This document shows positions 12,037 through 23,100 of a DNA stretch of 62,000 nt, piece after piece (within the stretch, counting starts at the first letter, position 1; every line of letters begins with the position of its first letter). The notes below the pieces were generated by a model that did not search any database, was not told where the DNA came from, and was given only the letters and a program-made list of their open reading frames with translations. The DNA comes from Phoronis australis. Its lineage: Eukaryota > Phoronida > Phoronidae. The stretch lies in NCBI GenBank assembly GCA_002633005.1, contig NMRA01000544.1:44479-106478 (forward strand), written 5' to 3'. Both the position numbers and the translations under genes were made by a program.

Positions 12037-12149
12037 TACTCTGCGCGTGCAAGCGCAGAGTACTGTTGTTCCTGGGTTTTCTTCAACTTTATTACTCTGC
12101 GCGTGAAAGCGCAGAGTACTGTTGTTCCTGGGTTTTCTTCAAGTTTATT
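12037..12149. repeat. Two tandem 56-bp units each with a perfect 10-bp stem hairpin
   Basis: TACTCTGCGC (12,037-12,046) pairs with GCGCAGAGTA (12,053-12,062) across a 6-nt loop. The same stem recurs at 12,093-12,102 with 12,109-12,118. Both are followed by CTGTTGTTCCTGGGTTTTCT. They sit at the left edge of the Helitron-like repeats. Confidence 0.8.
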
Positions 12150-13110
12150 CTTCTTATTCTTATTCTTCTTCCGACCAATTTTGAGGCTTAATAACTCCAA
12201 ATTGGGTGCAGGTACGGTCTTTAAATTCAGCATATTATTCTTGACAGTTTTTCTAAATTTTGATTCGTTATATAATCATATAATCATATTCCATATTGCA
12301 CCGAAAGGGGTCGTTTAGTGCAAAGGTCATCTAATTTTCAAAATGCTACTCCTTCTTTATTTTAAAAGCTATTCTTTTCAAATTTGGTACACAGGTCTAA
12401 GTCACTAAGGCAGTTTAAAAATTACTTTTTTAAGTAATTGGGTCATCCAATCAGGTTAAACAGGTCAAAGGCCATTGAAAAAAACAGTGAAGATGGTCTG
12501 ATGTCATTTGCGGTGCATCAGACGTTCGCAGGCCTCATGGTTGGGCCCATTGCACAAAACACCTGAGTAAAGGCACGAGACCCCAATTATGGCTCCTCGT
12601 CATTAGGTGCAAACTAAGATTTTGAGCTAGACACTACAAATTAACAGGTCAGATTGGCACAAGTAATTCAATTCGGAATCCAAAGTTTCAGGTCATTTAG
12701 TGCAAACATGGGGTCATTAGGTGCATTTTTCTTCTGAAAATTTGACCGGCACAAGTAATTCAATTCGGAATCTAAAGTTTCAGGTCATTTAGTGCAAACA
12801 TGGGGTCATTAGGTGCATTTTTCTTCTGAAAATTTGACCTTTCATTCACCAAATATTCTGATGTGTCAACCGTTAGACAAATGTGATTCTTAGCATTAAA
12901 CACATTTTTCATGGGCTTTGCAATAAATCTCCTAGAGACGCTTATAATGCACCGGATGGGGTCAATTAGTGCAAAGGTCATCTAACGTTCAAAATGTTAT
13001 ATCTTACGTTTTTCAAGGAATTCTTTTCAATTTCAGCACATTGGTGTAAGTAAACATGCCAATTGAACACCCTACTTTACTACGCAATAGGCCTAACCAA
13101 TCAGAAAAAT

Positions 13111-13123
13111 AGGTCAAAGGTCA
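13111..13123. promoter_or_regulatory. Perfect DR1 nuclear-receptor half-site pair
   Basis: AGGTCAAAGGTCA is two AGGTCA half-sites spaced by one base, the consensus for HNF4 and RXR/PPAR-type receptors. The same sequence recurs at 14,195-14,207. Near-matches are at 12,462-12,474 (AGGTCAAAGGCCA) and 13,871-13,883 (TGGTCAAAGGTCA). It is carried by the repeat; function is inferred only. Confidence 0.4.
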
Positions 13124-14194
13124 TAGAGTGCAAACTAAAATTTTGTGCTAGAGACTTCAATATTACATATCTGTTTACTAAATGAGATTGAGTTTGAATT
13201 GTAAATTTTCAAGACATTTGGTGTACCCATGGGGTCATTAGGTGCATTTTTCTTCTGAAAGTGTGACCAATTCGTCCATCTTGTATTCTGAAGTGCTTAA
13301 AGTAAAACATCTGTGATTCTTAGCATTAACCACACTTATAATCGTGTCTACAATTATACCTTGATCGGGGCTCATAATGCATCGGACGAGGTCAATTAGT
13401 GGAAAGGTCATCAAAATATTAGCATGTAATTTCTCCTACACTTTTAACGAATTCCTTTTCATATTGGTAAACGGGTTGCTGTCAGTAATTTCCAAAAAAC
13501 AATTCCAGCAATGCGCACGCGCCGAGTCCATTATTGTCACGCTGTGACAATAACCTTTTTAGTTCTTATTCTTATTCTTATTCTTCTTCCGACCAACTTT
13601 GTGGCTTAATAACTCCAAATTGGGTGCAGCTACGTTCTTTAAATTCAGCATATCATTTTTGACGGTACATAAATTTTGATTCGTTGTATAATTATATTCC
13701 ATATTGCACCGGAAGAGGTCATTTGGTGCAAAGGTCATATAATATTCAAAATGCTACTCCTTCTTTATTTTAAAAGCTACTCTTTTTAAATTCCGTACAC
13801 AGGTATAAGTCAAAAAGGCAATTTAAAAAATTGCTTTTCTAAGTAATCGGGTCATCCAATCAGGTTGAACTGGTCAAAGGTCAATAGGTGCAAACTAAGA
13901 TTTTGAGCTAGACACTTCAAATTCACAGGTCTGATTGGCACAGGTAATTCAATTCGGAATCCAAAGTTTCAGGTCATTTAGTGCAAACATGGGGTCATTA
14001 GGTGCATTTTTCTTCTGAAAATTTGACCTTTTCATTCGCCAAGTACACAGATGTGCAAAGGTCATCTAACGTTCAAAATGTTTATCTCACGTTTTTCAAG
14101 GAATTCTTTTCAATTTCAGCACACTGGGGTAAGTCAGCATGCCAATTGAACACCCTACTTTACTACGCAATATGCCTAACCAATCAGAAAAAAT

Positions 14195-14207
14195 AGGTCA
14201 AAGGTCA
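14195..14207. promoter_or_regulatory. Second perfect DR1 motif in repeat
   Basis: AGGTCAAAGGTCA in unit 2 of the Helitron-like repeat, about 2.4 kb upstream of P450 exon 1 of gene A. It matches the canonical DR1 sequence. Whether any receptor uses it is unknown. Confidence 0.4.
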
Positions 14208-15054
14208 TTGGGTGCAAACTAAAATTTTGAGCTAGACACTTCAAATTCACAAGTCTGATTGGTACGTCTTAGTCAATTCGAAATACGAAGTTTCAGGTCA
14301 TTTAGTGCAACCATGGGGTCATTAGGTGCAGTTTTCTTCTGAAAATTTGACCTTTTCATTCACCAAATACACAGATGTGTCAACCGTAAGACAACTGTGA
14401 TTCTCAGCATTAAACACACTTTTCACGGGCCTTACAATGATTCTCCTAAAGACGCTTATAATGCACCGGATAGGGTCAATTAGTGCATAGGTCATCTAAC
14501 GTTCATTTTTCAAGGAATACTTTTCAAGTTCAGCACACTGTTGTAAGTCACCATGCCAATCGAACGTCCTACTTTACTTTGCAATATGCCTAACCAATCA
14601 GAAAAATAGGTCGGTCATTGAGTGCAAACTAAAATTTTGAGCTACAGACTTCAAAATTACACATCTGTTTAGTAAATTTGATTTATTTTGAATTCTAAAT
14701 TATCAGGTCATTTGGTGCACCCATGGGGTCATTGGGTGCATTTTTCTTCTGAACGTTTGACCAATTCATTCACGTTGTATTCTAAAGTGCTTAAAGTAAA
14801 ACATCTGTGATTCTTAGCATTAACCACACTTTTAATCGAGTTGACAATTATTCCCTCACCGGGCTCATAATGCACCGAAAGACGTCAATTAGTGGAAAGG
14901 TCATCAAAATATTAACATGTTATTTTTCCTACAATTTTAACGAATTCCTTTTCAAATTGGTTAACGGGTTGCTACCAGTAACTTCCCATAACAATTCGTT
15001 TAATACACAGGCGCAGAGTCCATTGTTGTCACGGCGTGACAATAATACTTCTAG

Positions 15055-15284
15055 TTTAGATTAAAAAGTGCTCGAGAACTTCTGAAACTTCCTGCAGATG
15101 GGGATCCATTGCTAAGTTGTCAGTTTAAGTTTTTTTTAAGGAGGTACAAATCTCAGGTTTCAAAAGGGGAAGAGTGGAGGTTTCAAAACTTGTATTCTTG
15201 AATCAAACATTGCCGACTGTTTGGGTGTACTTCCCAATAGGCGTGCTTACTGCCTTAGAAGCATATGTAAGTAAAACAAAAACT
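15055..15284. other. Spacer with first copy of an 85-bp flank repeated at 15,710
   Basis: The segment ACTGTTTGGG...AAACTTGACGACGGTTA at about 15,210-15,300 recurs with substitutions at about 15,708-15,800, so the microsatellite region is a roughly 500-bp tandem duplication. Confidence 0.5.
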
Positions 15285-16080
15285 TGACGACGGTTATGGT
15301 TTCATTGGCAAAGACGATGGCAACAATGATGACGATGACAATAACAACGACGGCGACGACGATGATGATGTTGTTGGTGGTGATGGTGATGGTGATGATG
15401 ATGGTGACGGCGTTGGTAATGATGACAATGGAAATGGTGATGAAGATGATGAAATTGACGACGACGACGATGGCGAGTGATGATGATGATGATGATCATG
15501 ATCGCGATCACCATCATGACGACGATGATGACAAAGATGATGATAATGATGACGAAGATAGTAATTATGCTGATGGAGTTGGTGGTGGTGGTGGTGGTGG
15601 TGATGATGGCGATAATAGCAGAGGGGATGATTACGATGGTGTTGTTGCTGATACCGGTGATGGTGATGGTGATGACGAGGATGCTGATGCTGATACTGAT
15701 GGAGCATTGCAAACTGTTTGGGGATAACTTGCCAACGGACGTGCTAAATGCTTTAGAAACAGTTGTAAGTAGAACAAATTCTTGACGACGGTTACTGTTG
15801 CAGATGATGATGGTGACCACGACGACGAAGACGATGAAAATGATGGTGATGAGGAGGCTGATGGTGATAATGAAGATTAAGGTGATGTCGATGGTGACAG
15901 TTATGGTTATGATGGCGATGGCGCTGAGGATGATGATATGGATGACGACGACGATGATGAAGATGATGTTGATGATGATGATGACGATGTTGTTGATGAG
16001 GATGACAACGACAATGGTGATATTGATGATGATAATGATGCTTGTGCGGCAACGGTGGCTGGTGGTTACGGTGAATTGTT
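15285..16080. repeat. GAT/GGT-rich imperfect trinucleotide microsatellite
   Basis: Dense GATGATGGTGAC-type trinucleotides run through both halves of a duplicated block. All frames are long and compositionally biased: Asp/Gly/Asn-rich, Met/Thr-rich, or His-rich on the minus strand. None has unbiased flanking coding sequence, so I treat these ORFs as artefacts of the repeat. Confidence 0.8.
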
Positions 16081-16497
16081 AGACGCAATAGAGGCAGCAA
16101 AAGTGGCAATGATGAATGCAGGAGTGACAGTAAAGACAGAGATTGTAATTAGTATAGCATTTCCAATTATGCAAAGGAAAATAATCTTGAGCATCACTTG
16201 AACTTTATCTGTTTCAGAAAAATGTGGAAACCAAATTTTAAAAATCCACTGGAAATATCAACGCAGGCGGCGTCATTGTAAAAGTATGAATAGGCATCCT
16301 TGGAAGGTAAAATACGTGTAAATACAGATGTACTCGTATATTCTATTTTCCTTTATATTAGTGGCACGTATGAAAAAAGATTCAGTTTGGAATGGCCCAA
16401 AAGCGGGAACAATTCAGCGCCATGTTGTTTTCGATTTGCCCATAACACGAAGAGCCCGGATAAACTCAACTCTTTCACCTTTAACTTCATGGCCCAT

Positions 16498-16533
16498 TTA
16501 CGTAATGCGCAATGAACAGCCGATGGTATAAAT
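16498..16533 (+). promoter_or_regulatory. Core promoter of P450 exon 1 copy A (TTACGTAA and TATA box)
   Basis: TTACGTAA at 16,498-16,505 is a palindromic PAR-bZIP/NFIL3-type site. TATAAAT starts at 16,527, 60 bp before the ATG. Both features sit at matching places in copies B and C, within about 380 bp of conserved upstream sequence (from about 16,210). Confidence 0.55.
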
Positions 16534-16586
16534 TTCTCAGGAAGATTTAGTGTCACCATTAATAATCAGACTCAGGACTATAGCAG

Positions 16587-16831
16587 ATGGCATTCTTCCT
16601 AATCCTAAACGTTCAGTCCTTAATGGCACTTATCTCTTTGGTTCTGCTTGTCGTTTGGTATGTGCAGCAAAGTCGAAAAATACCATCGGGTGTTCCACGA
16701 GTGCCCTATTTGCCTATCATAGGCTCAATTCCGTGGAACGGATCTTTACAGCAATTCTCTGAGCATGTGGGAAAGTCATTTTACGATCTATCAGCCAAGT
16801 ACGGACATGTGTTTTATTTCCGACTAATTGG
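16587..16831 (+). pseudogene. Gene A: orphan first exon of a CYP2-like P450
   Basis: The 245-nt exon encodes an N-terminal membrane anchor (LISLVLLVVWYV), the proline-rich hinge PSGVPRVPYLPIIGSIPW and SAKYGHVFYFRLIG. It ends at a GTAGGT donor at 16,832, in the same phase (2) as exon 1 of genes B and C. The ORF, TATA box and donor are intact. No exons 2-6 follow: intron 1 matches gene B only to about 16,938 and is then joined to the duplicated inverted-repeat element. The gene is therefore truncated. The exon could still act as an alternative first exon of gene B, because it would splice in frame to the acceptor at 20,741; that is inference. Residues differing from B include N in place of A in IPWNG. 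Confidence 0.8.
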
Positions 16832-16944
16832 GTAGGTAGGTGGTGAACCTCCCAATGGGAGACTTTGTATTCACTATGCATTTACTTCGTGAGCCAACAC
16901 TGGCGCATAGTCTTACTTAGTTCTGGTCAGATAATTTTCTTTGC

Positions 16945-19455
16945 TCTTGGGTCACTTAGAATGTTAGTTTTAATGGCTGCACCCACATTTTTGTGGTCAA
17001 GAAATCTGAAAATGCACCTTATTAAATGAAAAGCATAATTAAAACCCCATTTAATTAGCAGCCACATTTTCTACATGTATTCTTCATGTAATCCGACACA
17101 TGATCACTATCTTTCGTTCTTGTCATGAGTTTGTTCGCAGCTTGTTTTCTTCAAGACACTTAAAACTTAACCAGTACCTAAACAACTTATTTACGTTTGA
17201 AGAACACGAAAGTATGTCTTTTGTAGTGTCAATAGTCTTTCAAAACTTTGAAATCAGTCAGTAGATCATTACAACAGCAGTCACTGTCACCAGGAATCAC
17301 ATCGTCATCACCATTCTGACATTCTGCACTGTACTGACATAGATATGTGTAAAATAGGTCCTTTGATCCGCAAGAGCATCTTTTGGGATGTTCTTTATGT
17401 AAGTCTCATCTCTTATCTGGTACTGTACTGGAATCTTTCTCTGCCTCCTTTTTCTCCTGTGGCTTGTTTCAAAGAATTGTCTTTGTGTGTGTCCAAAACC
17501 AGAATGATATCGTCATAATCTCTTCCATATTATTCACACGTGCAATTTGTGGCTTCGGTGAACACACTCATTGGATTTTGTTTACATGTTTTCTGGGTCT
17601 AAAAACTCTTGCAGGCAGCTTGAAGACTGTCCTGTTCTAAGACGTCTTCTTCGGAAAGTTTTTGCAGAAGGTAAATTCTATTCGATTTGTCTGTGCATGA
17701 CGGCATTTTCCCACTGGCAGTAAAGATTGCTCTTGGTATCAGGGTGAATTCATAGTGGCTGATAGCATGTTTCTGGTCGAATTGCCCAGCAGGCTACAAC
17801 TCCTGTTGTTCTCGTCATTTATCCTCAGCCTGGTCACTGCCAAACTTATCTGCCATCCGACTGTCAAAGGCAAAATGCATTTCCAGTGAGTAGAGGAGAA
17901 CTGGATTCCAAAGTGAACAGTGGAAATAATAACGAAATTTTCAAAAGATATGTCTCAAATATCTTTTCAAAAAGATATAGATATACACTGTAAATATACA
18001 AGTAGGTTTATCTGCGTTTCTGTGATTCCTTTAAATATTCTGGGGGTTTGTATCTGCTATTAAAATCATTGAGATTATATTATCATTTTAGAAATAGTGT
18101 TTTTCAATTCCTTACACCACAAAATGTGGGTGCAGCCATTAAAACCAACATTCTAAGTGACCAAGAAGCAGAAATACTGACCAAAATGTATTTTACAGAT
18201 GCTAATTGTGAAATTTCAACTGCAGGTGTAGCTACGGTATAGAAATTAACAGTCTCAATGACCCAAGGGCGGATATATTGGCAAAACCCATTTTACCGGC
18301 GCCATTTTTGAAAATGCAAGATGGTTGCCAAGATGGCATCGAAAAAATGGAATCAATTATTTTCTGACTTATCACTCCATGAGGTTTCCAAAAATGTATA
18401 GTTTCAATTTCCCCCAAAAATTCCAGCGAATGTCAAAAGTCGGACATAATGAACCTGACTAATATGCCGCAAAAAGGTAGTGAAAGCACTGAACGGCGTG
18501 CAGGTCAGGAATATGATGTGGGGAAGCTGGGAAGCGAAAACAATCACAATTTTTCGAACAGTCCTTCGTTCAGTTGCTCAACTTGGCAACTGGCCATTTT
18601 TACACTGCTGGTGCCAGAACATAATATCTGACTACGGAACTGCATGAAGATAAATCCAAAATACTTGACCACGTGTTAAGAATCGTGGTATCGCAAACAC
18701 GTTTTTACTATAAAAGTCAAACTTGGAATCGTGATAACTGAAGACAAACGTGCGTGGGAGAAGAATTTATTCTAAATTTCCTGGTGGCTGAGGGACGCGT
18801 AGTATGTATAGCAGATTAAGGGCGGGGGTGGATAGGAACGGTTTGAAGTAAGGTGTGGGAGCAGGGCTGATCTCTTTGCGAGCACATAATTACACAAGTG
18901 CCTGGTGCTTGATCGGGGGTGACATCAGATCCGTGAGAGAGGAATACCGTGCGTGAGAGAAGAATATTTGTCCGTTGGCAATCCCGAGCGATGAACAGGA
19001 GAGGAATTGAGCCTGTGTTCTTTGCTTTTTACAGTATGGAGTTCTCCCGTTTAGTCTAACTTGTTAGGTCGTATAGCACAAGTTGGGCGGATGACCGCTG
19101 GAGCCAATATCTCACACCGACGACTGATTATGTCCATTCTGACAATTAGGGTTGGAGAGTCAGCCCTCTTTTGTTCGATAGTTGCTCTAATCTGTAACAA
19201 ATCATATCTTAATGACTCAAAGGGCTGTGGTGTTAAAAATAAGTTAAGTTATAAAATGTTTGAACATAAACCAATGACATTTCTATATTCCCCATCAACT
19301 ACTGGTCATGCTTACATGTAAAGTTTTTTAATCACCAAAATCGCCCAACTATACAATAGCACGCTCATAACCGCTGTACGTGTGGTAAGGTCACGGAATG
19401 GGAGAACGCCCTACTGAACTTTAAAAACCTGTCCTTTATCTTATTACTCCAATTT
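16945..19455. repeat. Duplicated intergenic block, copy 1 (pairs with 30,190-32,710)
   Basis: From GCTCTTGGGTCACTTAGAATG onward the sequence follows 30,190-32,710 nearly base for base. It includes the remaining inner part of a terminal-inverted-repeat element (right arm 18,065-18,465) and about 1 kb of unique non-coding sequence to TTATTACTCCAAT at 19,453. The copy arose with the P450 duplication. ORFs within it are not conserved with its partner. Confidence 0.85.
17297..17520 (-). pseudogene. Relic of a second PIN/XPG-like family, copy 1
   Basis: Minus-strand reading gives DYDDIILVLDTHKDNSLKQA, then (one frame shift later) KRRQRKIPVQYQIRDETYIK and NIPKDALADQRTYFT. The pattern V-x-D-T-x-K-x-N-S-L-K-x-A-T-R-E-K-R-R-Q-G-K with P-V-Q-Y-Q-I is, from memory, characteristic of multi-copy invertebrate proteins that also hold DADT/DTDV-type acidic motifs. 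Upstream and downstream parts are too decayed to read. It lies inside the inverted-repeat element and is duplicated with it at 30,542-30,757. Confidence 0.45.
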
Positions 19456-20103
19456 CTAATTATATATAACATCCATTTCTACATTTTGAAGACAATTTTT
19501 TCGACTGGTGTTGTATTCCAACATCAAATTGCCCATAACGACGTCGACCAGTCCAAACACGAAATACAGGTTCCCACACCATGGACCTGTGGCCTTGGGT
19601 GGATGCCTGTACTAGTTTGGCCTCTGATATCTTTTCAGCTCCAGTCGAAGAACCACTTTCGACAACCTATCTTAATACATACCAAGAGTTTTTCAACAAA
19701 ACATTATGTGTGTTAAAATCCTGTTACTGTATTTTACTTGGGCATCACTTGAAATTGATCAATTTCAGAAAAAATATGGAAAACAAATTTAAAAAATCCA
19801 CTGGAAGTATCAATGAAGATGGCGTCAGTAAGGATAGGCATACTTGGATGGTAAAATACGAATAAATACAAATGTACATTCCACTTTACTTTATATTAGT
19901 AGCACATGTGAAAAAAACATTTTTTTGGGATATCCAAAAAGCGTTATCGATTTGCCCATTACACGAAAGGCCCTGATAAACTCAACTCCTTTACCCTCCA
20001 CCTTTGAGCCCATTTACGTCACGCGCAATCAACAGCCGACGGTATAAATTTCCCAGGTAGATTTTTGTGTCACCATTAATAATCAGACTCAGGACTATAG
20101 CAG
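19456..20103 (+). promoter_or_regulatory. 5' flank and promoter of P450 gene B
   Basis: Conserved with 34,579-35,217 (gene C), and from about 19,740 with the flank of copy A. It carries TTACGTCA at 20,024-20,031 (one base different from TTACGTAA in A and C) and TATAAAT from 20,043, 61 bp before the ATG. Confidence 0.55.
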
Positions 20104-23100
20104 ATGGCATTCTTCCTAACCCTAAACGTTCCGTCCTTACTGGCACTTATCTGTTTGGTTCTACTTGTCGTTTGGTATGTGCAACAAAATCGAAAGATAC
20201 CATCGGGTGTTCCACGAGTGCCCTATTTGCCTATCATAGGCTCAATTCCGTGGGCCGGATCTTTACAGCAATTCTCTGAGCATGTGGGAAAGTCACTTTA
20301 CGATCTATCAGCCAAGTACGGACAAGTGTTTTATTTCCGACTAATTGGGTAGGTAGGTGGTGAACCTCCCAGTGGGAGACTTGGTATTCACTATGTATTT
20401 ACTTCGTAAGCCAACACAGTGGCGCATTGTCTTACTTAGTTCTGGTCAGATCATTTCCACGTGCAATTAGAAGCTTTACTTTCAGACAAAAAGAGAACGA
20501 ATGGCAGATACAACCGTGTTCGCACAAAAGCAGAATAGAAAATTCCAAAAATAATTTCAATTTAGAGTAAAAAGATTAGACTCCGGGCCTAAGCAATTGT
20601 AGACAATTTGCAAATGTATAGTTCAAAACAATGTGTGTGAACCAAAGTCAAACAGATGTTATTTTACATTCGAACTTCTAAAAATCGAATATCCTGTCCA
20701 TTTGTGTCAGTTTACGATATTTCAAATTCTGTCATCCGCAGAATTGACATGTTAGTAGTCAATGGGTATGAAGCCGTGAAAGACGTGTTGGGTACAAGGG
20801 GCGCTGACTTCGCCGGCCGAGCAGGGGCGCTGCAACTAGTTAAAAGACCACAAGTACACCCGTTCGGTAACTATCGCTATCGTTATCGCTACCATCAACG
20901 TTGACGTCATTGTTACTTAATAGATTAATTCGGGTGTGGAATTAAGAATAGTTGTGAAGTTGGTCCACATAAAGTAACTCTACTTTTTAATCCTTGTTCT
21001 GTCCAACGCCACAATTGCTGGAGGGATACTTTCGACATACATTTTTATTCTCTTGGCAAATGCCAATGACGAAGTTGTTTTTTTTAGAGTTTGATGGCAA
21101 ATGGTTATCAAGCTCCACGTACGTTTTAACAAATAAAAGTGCCATCTTTGAAAACGTTGTCAACTGATTAGGCTAATTCACTGATTACTGGATTTTATTT
21201 AGTAAGAATATTTTCTTTAGTCTATTCAGGTTTGTAGTTGAAAAATTGGCATGGCCTAGTACCCATTGCTTGGTGCTCTGAAGGAAACACATTGACCATT
21301 GACCCTTTACATCCGTTAATACATTAAGGCAGCATTATTCAGCGGCGTTAACGCACAGAATACACAATCATGCACTGCAATTAGTTAAAATGTTCTTTTT
21401 GTCCTATTAAGGAGTGCTCGATGGCGATTACACTGACCAATGGAAGGAACAGCGGAAGTTCTTGTTACACAACCTCAGAATGTTTGGCTTCGGAAAGCGA
21501 CGGTTTGAAGGCCACATCTTGGAGGAAATCCAATGTTTTCTGTTGAAAATTGAAAAAACCAACAGCTTACCTTTTGACTTCAGACCCTATGCCTCCAACT
21601 GCATGTCTAACGTAATCATTTCGATGATATTTGGTGAGAGATACGACTACGGGGATGAAAACTTCATGTAAGTCATTGGTACTGTACACGTTTGTCTGTT
21701 ATCTGTATTCCTTTCGTTTCATATTCGTAAAAGTAATTCCAGTAGCGAAATGGAACGTGAACTAATTTAATCAAAAATAAGTCTAAAGAATAATCGTTTA
21801 ATATGTTGCCAATTTTCAAAATCAAAGAGGTGGAATGTGAATTGATTCAACTGACATAATCTTGTTAAGGACTCTCAGTCTCCGTCTCACATTGAAACGT
21901 AAACTTTATAACTATACACAAGGAACATGAAACGCATTAAGTTCTATTGCCCCCTCGTTCTTCTTCTTCTTTTTCTCTTAGTCCCTTTCTTCTTCTTTTT
22001 TTTCTTCTTCAATTCCCCCATTTTGTAGTTGAGAGTAACGTACGTGCAGACGAAAACTTTCACTAGTCCTTTACATGTGTTCTTCTCCAAGCATAAAATT
22101 TGAACGTCTTAATGTTGTATGATTGCAGATTTCTATCCGAAACTTTTAGAAAGTACGTCATGCTCAGAGCAGCGCCGCCACTTGCAGAGCTCCACCCAGA
22201 CTTGAAATGGTGGCCAACCGCTGTAAATTACCGCCGAAACACGGTCAAATTAACAGATCAACTACTAGGCTTCTTTCAGAAGAAAATCGACGAGCACTGG
22301 CAAACGTTCGACAAAGACAACCTTCGAGACATCATTGATGGCTACATTCTGGAAAACAAACAGGATCCCAATACAAAGTTCTCTATTCAGCAACTGAAAC
22401 ATTCTATTTTTGAACTTTTCATTGGCGGTCTAGAAACCACAACGACCTTCATGCAGTGGGCGATGATTTACATGGCCAACAATCAAGACGTTCAAGACAA
22501 GGTGAAAGCTGAAATAGACTCCGTGTTTGGAAACGAAATACCGTCCTTAATCGATAGACAAAAATTGCCATACACAGAAGCCGTTCTGATAGAGCTAAAA
22601 AGGATAGCGTCTGTTCTTACTTTAACGGCTTTTCATAAAGCTCTACGAGATACGGAGGTTTGTGGCGTCCCGGTGGCAAAAGACACCATGGTGAGTTTAT
22701 TATATAACGACCATAGTTGTGAAGGTGAAAAATTGTTTTCACAAAAAAAACAACCACATGCACGCGCTTGCACACATAAACAGTCCACAACTAATCCTAC
22801 TGACTACACAGAAAAATTAAATTTCAAATAACACCATATTCTTTCTACAAAATCTGAATGTTAAGATTGTATTGTCGTCCTTGTAAACTCGGATATGGAG
22901 CTTGGCACAACATCAATTGTAATATCCACTGTAAACACTACACTCGCTGACAACAAAGATTACTACAAGCACACGAATGGCTACCATAATTTTGACCATA
23001 ATTGTGACAGCTCAGAGCCGTAGGAAGCGGCGGAAGCAATGGGCACTAACTGCCAGTCTCAAGGGCGATATTTACGGGTATGTGGAGACTTGAGAAATTT

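Larger units (their letters stand above)
12150..15054 (+). mobile_element. Two tandem Helitron-like non-autonomous units (about 1.4 kb each)
   Basis: CTTCCGACCAA-TTT...ATAACTCCAAATTGGGTGCA begins unit 1 near 12,169 and unit 2 near 13,587 (offset 1,418 bp). Each unit ends in a hairpin: a perfect 10-bp stem TTATTGTCAC/GTGACAATAA at 13,531-13,553, and a 7-bp stem TTGTCAC/GTGACAA at 15,026-15,042. Unit 2 ends 12 nt later in CTAG (15,051-15,054) followed by T, as in Helitron 3' ends (hairpin, about 10 nt, CTRR, then T). Unit 1 has TTAG. Inside, a block with GGTCATTTAGTGCA and GGGGTCATTAGGTGCA recurs about six times, including one local tandem duplication (12,656-12,838). No coding capacity is visible. 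The Helitron assignment is inference from the termini. Confidence 0.55.

Noticed and set aside
15284-15820. Long ORFs on both strands (up to 172 aa) rich in Met/Thr, Asp or His
   Set aside because: They are produced by the GAT/GGT trinucleotide repeat in every frame and have no non-repetitive coding context.
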